Source: Deminuibacter soli (lineage in GTDB: Bacteria; Bacteroidota; Bacteroidia; Chitinophagales; Chitinophagaceae). Taken from it: a stretch of 64,000 bases of DNA. The notes under the pieces are model-generated. The model saw only the letters and a list, made by a program, of their open reading frames with translations. It had not been told where the DNA came from and made no database searches. A program made the translations under genes and the position numbers. The stretch lies in the NCBI RefSeq assembly GCF_003412455.1, contig NZ_QTJU01000001.1, positions 1,054,001-1,118,000 of the forward strand. Direction: 5' to 3'. Positions 60,459-64,000 of the stretch are shown piece by piece; the first letter of the stretch is position 1; each line of letters begins with the position of its first letter.

Positions 60459-62120
60459 TTAACCGTTCATGCTGGCCAGGAATTCTTCGTTGCTTTTGGT
60501 TCCGCGCATACGTTTCAGCAATTCATTCATTGCTTCTTCGGTATTCATGTCGTTGATGTACAGGCGCAGGATGTTCATGCGTTGCAGCACATCCCTGTCT
60601 AACAGCAGGTCGTCACGGCGGGTAGAAGAAGATACCAGGTCAATGGCAGGGAAAATACGCCTGTTGGCCAGTCGGCGGTCAAGCTGTAACTCCATGTTAC
60701 CGGTACCTTTAAATTCTTCGAAGATCACTTCATCCATTTTAGAACCGGTTTCAATTAACGCAGTTGCGAGAATGGTTAATGAACCACCGTGTTCAATTTT
60801 ACGGGCTGCACCAAAAAACTGTTTGGGTTTCTGCATGGCATTGGCTTCCACACCACCGGATAATACTTTGCCTGATGCAGGTGCAACCGTGTTGTGTGCC
60901 CTTGCCAAACGGGTAATGGAATCGAGCAGGATCACTACATCGTGGCCGCACTCAACCAAACGTTTTGCTTTTTGCAAAGCAATGGCCGAAACCTTTACGT
61001 GTTTTTCAGCAGGCTCGTCAAATGTAGAAGCAATTACTTCTGCTTTTACACTGCGTTCCATATCGGTCACCTCTTCAGGTCGTTCGTCAATCAGTACCAC
61101 CATCAGGTAACACTCGGGGTGGTTGCTGGCAATGGCATTAGCCACTTCTTTCAGCAACACGGTTTTACCAACTTTAGGCTGTGCAACAATCAAACCGCGC
61201 TGACCTTTACCAATAGGGGCAAACAGGTCAATGATACGCGTGCTGTAGTTGCTGGGGGTAGTAAACAGGTTCAGCTTTTCGTAAGGGAACAATGGTGTAA
61301 GATAATCGAAAGGCACGCGGTCGCGCACTTCATCGGGGTTTTTGCCATTGATGGTTTCCACTTTCAGCAAAGCGAAATATTTTTCACCTTCTTTGGGAGG
61401 GCGAACCGCACCGTATACAGTATCGCCGGTTTTTAAACCAAACAATTTTATCTGTGAAGGAGAAACGTATACATCATCCGGGGAAGACAAATAGTTGTAG
61501 TCAGATGAACGCAGGAAACCATACCCGTCGGGCATCATTTCAAGCACACCTTCCGATAAAATGATACCGTCGAATTCAATATTGAAAGCGGGTTCTTTTT
61601 TGTATTGGTGACGCACAGGAGCAAGATCTTCCTGTGGTGCAATAATGTTGGCGAGCGCCATCAGATCGGCGGTGTCAGCATCGTTCAGCACACTGTCGTG
61701 GTGACCGTTACTTTCTTCTGTATCGTCGTAGGCAACTGCATCTTCAGCATCAGCATCTTCTTTTTTAGAAGGCTTTTGCTTTATTTCTTCTGCTGGTTTA
61801 GCGCTTTTGCGTCCGCGCTTTTTAGGCGCATCTTCTGCTGCTTTTTCAGTAACTTTTTCTGCCTTAACTGCCTTGGGCGCCTCCGTCATTACCACTGCAT
61901 CTTCAGTAGTATTGGTTGTAGTTGCTTTTACGATACGCTTGCGTTTTGAAACGTCTCCACCGCTGTCTTTTTTCTCACTGGCCATAACTGCTTGTTTATC
62001 TAATATCTTGTAAATAAGTTCCTGTTTATCCAGCTTTTTGGCATTGGAAATGCGCAGCTGTTCTGCTATGTCCAGCAATTCAGGAACTAACATATCGTTC
62101 AATTGCAAAATGTCGTACAT
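60459..62120 (-). CDS. rho: Transcription termination factor Rho with long charged insert
   Basis: 553 residues, longer than the roughly 420 of Escherichia coli Rho because of a low-complexity charged region (about 46-185) between the Rho N-terminal SAP-like domain (5-45, [20 protein letters not shown]) and the RNA-binding OB fold (about 190-265, [20 protein letters not shown]). The ATPase core has Walker [13 protein letters not shown], Walker [16 protein letters not shown] and [20 protein letters not shown]. Such inserts are known in some Bacteroidota Rho proteins and may bind RNA or phase-separate; the effect here is unknown. It is divergent from asnS. Confidence 0.97.
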   Translation of the reverse strand: MYDILQLNDMLVPELLDIAEQLRISNAKKLDKQELIYKILDKQAVMASEKKDSGGDVSKRKRIVKATTTNTTEDAVVMTEAPKAVKAEKVTEKAAEDAPKKRGRKSAKPAEEIKQKPSKKEDADAEDAVAYDDTEESNGHHDSVLNDADTADLMALANIIAPQEDLAPVRHQYKKEPAFNIEFDGIILSEGVLEMMPDGYGFLRSSDYNYLSSPDDVYVSPSQIKLFGLKTGDTVYGAVRPPKEGEKYFALLKVETINGKNPDEVRDRVPFDYLTPLFPYEKLNLFTTPSNYSTRIIDLFAPIGKGQRGLIVAQPKVGKTVLLKEVANAIASNHPECYLMVVLIDERPEEVTDMERSVKAEVIASTFDEPAEKHVKVSAIALQKAKRLVECGHDVVILLDSITRLARAHNTVAPASGKVLSGGVEANAMQKPKQFFGAARKIEHGGSLTILATALIETGSKMDEVIFEEFKGTGNMELQLDRRLANRRIFPAIDLVSSSTRRDDLLLDRDVLQRMNILRLYINDMNTEEAMNELLKRMRGTKSNEEFLASMNG

Positions 62121-62421
62121 AAAAAACTAAAGGAGGTAAGGTTTAACGTTAAGATCCAGTCTTATTAATTGAAGAAAAATTCGGTTGATTACTGGAAAAC
62201 AAGAATGCTGAGAGGTATGATTGAAAAACGAATCAGCTTGCTTCCGGTTGCAATGTTACTGCAAAATGTTCATATCAAAGCAAAAAATGGCTGTTCATTT
62301 GTTTTTTTGGGCTTTTTTCTAAAAAAATTAACGTATTTAGGCGTTTCTGCTGTAACACTGGGTGAATGCGCCGCTAAATGCGGTTTTTGACTGAAAAATG
62401 CAATTGACCAGCGCCTTCATT

Positions 62422-62429
62422 TATATTTG
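62422..62429 (+). promoter_or_regulatory. -7 promoter box for asnS
   Basis: TAtaTTTG; with transcription starting about 62435, the leader to the ATG at 62494 is about 60 bases and includes the hairpin at 62451-62475. Confidence 0.55.
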
Positions 62430-62450
62430 CCCCGCTTTATTTAATTCAAC

Positions 62451-62475
62451 AACCCGGCAAGCGGGTTTCTTTTTT
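62451..62475 (+). terminator. Terminator-like hairpin in the asnS leader
   Basis: AACCCG and CGGGTT pair around GCAAG, followed by TCTTTTTTA, all between the -7 box and the start codon. It could act as an attenuator of asnS or end an upstream transcript. Confidence 0.65.
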
Positions 62476-62493
62476 ATTCAAATTTATTGTGCC

Positions 62494-63933
62494 ATGTTCA
62501 ACAACAGGATTAAGATTAAAACACTGCTGTCTGGCGATGCAGCCGGCCAGCAGGTAACCGTTATGGGATGGGTTCGCAGCTTTAGGAACAACCAGTTTAT
62601 AGCCCTGAATGATGGCAGCACCAATAATAATCTGCAGGTGGTTGTTGAACTTGGCCAGCTCGATGAGCCAACACTGAAACGCATTACCACAGGCGCTTCC
62701 CTTAAAATTACCGGCCAGGTAGTGGAAAGCCTGGGCAAGGGACAAAAACTGGAAGTAAAGGCAACAACCCTCGAAATACTGGGCGATTGTGATGCAGAAA
62801 AATATCCGCTGCAGTTAAAAAACAGGCCCAGCCTCGAATACCTGCGCGAAATAGCACACCTGCGTTTCCGCACCAACACCTTCGGCGCTATTTTCCGCGT
62901 ACGCCATGCACTTGCATTCGCGATACACGAGTTTTTCAACAAACAGGGCTTTGTATACCTGCATACACCCATCATCACCGCAAGTGATGCAGAAGGCGCC
63001 GGCGAAACTTTCCGCGTTACCACCCTGCCTTTTGATAACCCGCCGCGCACTGCTGCAGGTGAAATAGATTTTGCAGAAGACTTCTTCGGCAAAAGCACCA
63101 ACCTCACTGTAAGCGGCCAGCTCGAAGGAGAACTCGGTGCTATGGCGTTTAGTGAGGTATACACATTCGGCCCAACGTTCAGGGCCGAAAATTCAAATAC
63201 AACACGCCACCTGGCTGAGTTCTGGATGATTGAACCGGAAATGGCTTTCTATGACCTGGAAGACAACATGAACCTCGCAGAAGCGTTCATTAAATACCTT
63301 ATCGGGTATGTAATGACCAACAACCGGGAAGACCTTGAATTTCTTGATCAGCGCCTGGCCGAAGAAGAAAAGCAAAAGCCGCAGGCCGAACGCAGCGAAA
63401 TGGGTTTAATTGAAAAGCTGGAATTTGTACTCAACAATAACTTTGAACGCATTACCTATACCGAAGCCATCCGGATATTACTCGATTCGCCTGCTTATAA
63501 AAAGAAAAAGTTTAAATACGATGTAAGCTGGGGCATTGATATGCAAAGTGAACACGAACGTTACCTTGTTGAAAAACACTTTAAAAAACCGGTGATTGTA
63601 ACCAATTATCCCAAAGACATCAAGGCCTTTTACATGCGCCTGAACGACGATGGCAAAACCGTTGCTGCCATGGATATACTGGCACCGGGTATTGGTGAAA
63701 TTGTAGGTGGCTCACAACGTGAAGAAAGACTGGAAAAACTGGAAGGCCGTATGCACGATATGCATATACCAACAGAAGAACTGAACTGGTACCTCGATAC
63801 CCGCCGCTATGGCGCTGTGCCGCATGCAGGCTTTGGCCTGGGCTTTGAGCGCATAGTACTGTTTGTAACCGGAATGACAAATATCCGTGATGTAATTCCG
63901 TTTGCGCGAACACCGAAAAACTGTGAATTTTAA
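62494..63933 (+). CDS. asnS: Asparaginyl-tRNA synthetase
   Basis: 479 residues from the ATG at 62494 ([14 protein letters not shown]). An OB-fold anticodon domain (about 1-110, [20 protein letters not shown]) precedes a class II catalytic core with motif 2 [20 protein letters not shown] and motif 3 [20 protein letters not shown]; the C-terminus NCEF and the insert at about 280-330 are as in AsnRS. The extension back to 62398 would place the start upstream of the promoter box and terminator hairpin and is rejected. The leader hairpin suggests regulation. Confidence 0.96.
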   Translation: MFNNRIKIKTLLSGDAAGQQVTVMGWVRSFRNNQFIALNDGSTNNNLQVVVELGQLDEPTLKRITTGASLKITGQVVESLGKGQKLEVKATTLEILGDCDAEKYPLQLKNRPSLEYLREIAHLRFRTNTFGAIFRVRHALAFAIHEFFNKQGFVYLHTPIITASDAEGAGETFRVTTLPFDNPPRTAAGEIDFAEDFFGKSTNLTVSGQLEGELGAMAFSEVYTFGPTFRAENSNTTRHLAEFWMIEPEMAFYDLEDNMNLAEAFIKYLIGYVMTNNREDLEFLDQRLAEEEKQKPQAERSEMGLIEKLEFVLNNNFERITYTEAIRILLDSPAYKKKKFKYDVSWGIDMQSEHERYLVEKHFKKPVIVTNYPKDIKAFYMRLNDDGKTVAAMDILAPGIGEIVGGSQREERLEKLEGRMHDMHIPTEELNWYLDTRRYGAVPHAGFGLGFERIVLFVTGMTNIRDVIPFARTPKNCEF

Positions 63934-63946
63934 TAGCACAACTTTT

Positions 63947-63974
63947 AAGAAGCGGGTAAATTTGCCTGCTTCTT
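63947..63974 (+). terminator. Intrinsic terminator of asnS
   Basis: AAGAAGCGGG and CCTGCTTCTT pair over 10 positions (one G-U) around an 8-base loop and are followed by TTTTT, 14 bases after the stop. Confidence 0.85.
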
Positions 63975-64000
63975 TTTTTAATCATTGGCCAATCAAATAT

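Larger units (their letters stand above)
62121..62493. other. Divergent rho/asnS intergenic region
   Basis: About 370 bases. A palindrome TTAACGTTAA (62143-62152) sits 23 bases before the rho ATG. The asnS promoter and leader hairpin are at 62422-62475. A 73-codon open frame at 62169-62390 lacks any recognisable domain and is not annotated. Confidence 0.5.

Noticed and set aside
62136-62150. 15-base word shared with the inverted-repeat element near 40896
   Set aside because: Matches of this length are expected by chance in 64 kb; no longer similarity surrounds it.
62169-62390. 73-codon plus-strand frame between rho and asnS (TTG start)
   Set aside because: No domain, a weak start, lies in a divergent promoter region, and its composition does not look like the neighbouring proteins.
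62398-62493. 32-residue extension of asnS
   Set aside because: It would start upstream of the -7 box and the leader hairpin; known AsnRS proteins start near MFNNRIKIK.
1-64000. CRISPR arrays, tRNA or rRNA genes, insertion sequences, integrase genes
   Set aside because: None found: no regularly spaced repeats, no transposase or integrase-like proteins and no cloverleaf sequences that I could support.

Overview
The window reads as chromosomal DNA of a Bacteroidota bacterium, most likely of the Chitinophagaceae type. The reasons are a glycine-rich TonB-type outer-membrane protein, IPExxxVDY and bacterial GH3 proteins, a PadR/PspC pair, an arginine pathway that runs through an N-acyl-ornithine carbamoyltransferase, no recognisable Shine-Dalgarno sequences, and TAnnTTTG boxes just upstream of many start codons. 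About 53 genes are supported. I saw no rRNA, tRNA, CRISPR array, prophage or insertion sequence.

Layout. 1-723 is the 3' end of a histidine kinase. 788-9831 (minus) is a nearly complete arginine operon in the order GNAT acyltransferase, shortened DinB-like gene, argG, decayed cupin gene, argC, argD, argF', argB, argE, argH. 10287-24432 (minus apart from one small gene) carries an outer-membrane beta-barrel protein, a SWIM/SNF2 helicase, comB, a tail-less ssb divergent from a zinc-ribbon gene across a repeated operator, an RlpA pair, an SRPBCC protein, gcvT and PspC/PadR. 24977-27763 (plus) is a histidine-rich membrane protein coupled to a hybrid histidine kinase. 27770-33058 (minus) has a methionine-type aminotransferase, mtgA, a LysE exporter and GH3. 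33249-38136 (plus) has an ArsR regulator with an Old Yellow Enzyme, then an inositol-monophosphatase/thiL/S41 peptidase operon. 38123-46574 (minus) holds kdsB/omega-amidase/nagA and an RND efflux operon (MFP, pump, TolC). 46788-60308 holds a TonB-plug protein, a GAF kinase, a class A beta-lactamase-like protein, feoB, M28 and S9 peptidases, phhB and an SMR transporter. 60459-63933 is rho divergent from asnS.

How the genes work together. The arginine operon encodes every step from an acylated glutamate to arginine using acylated intermediates through citrulline. Residue 90 of its carbamoyltransferase is Val at the position reported to decide succinyl versus acetyl specificity, so a succinyl route is plausible. 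Two accessory genes inside the operon have lost internal segments. The aminotransferase and omega-amidase could form a methionine-salvage pair. Best candidates for undescribed biology: the tandem palindromic operator between ssb and the zinc-ribbon gene, the His-rich membrane protein/hybrid kinase couple, the structured leader of the arginine operon, a possible small RNA or attenuator upstream of the aminotransferase, and a terminator-like hairpin in the asnS leader. Nothing in the window amounts to a clear new defence or mobile system.
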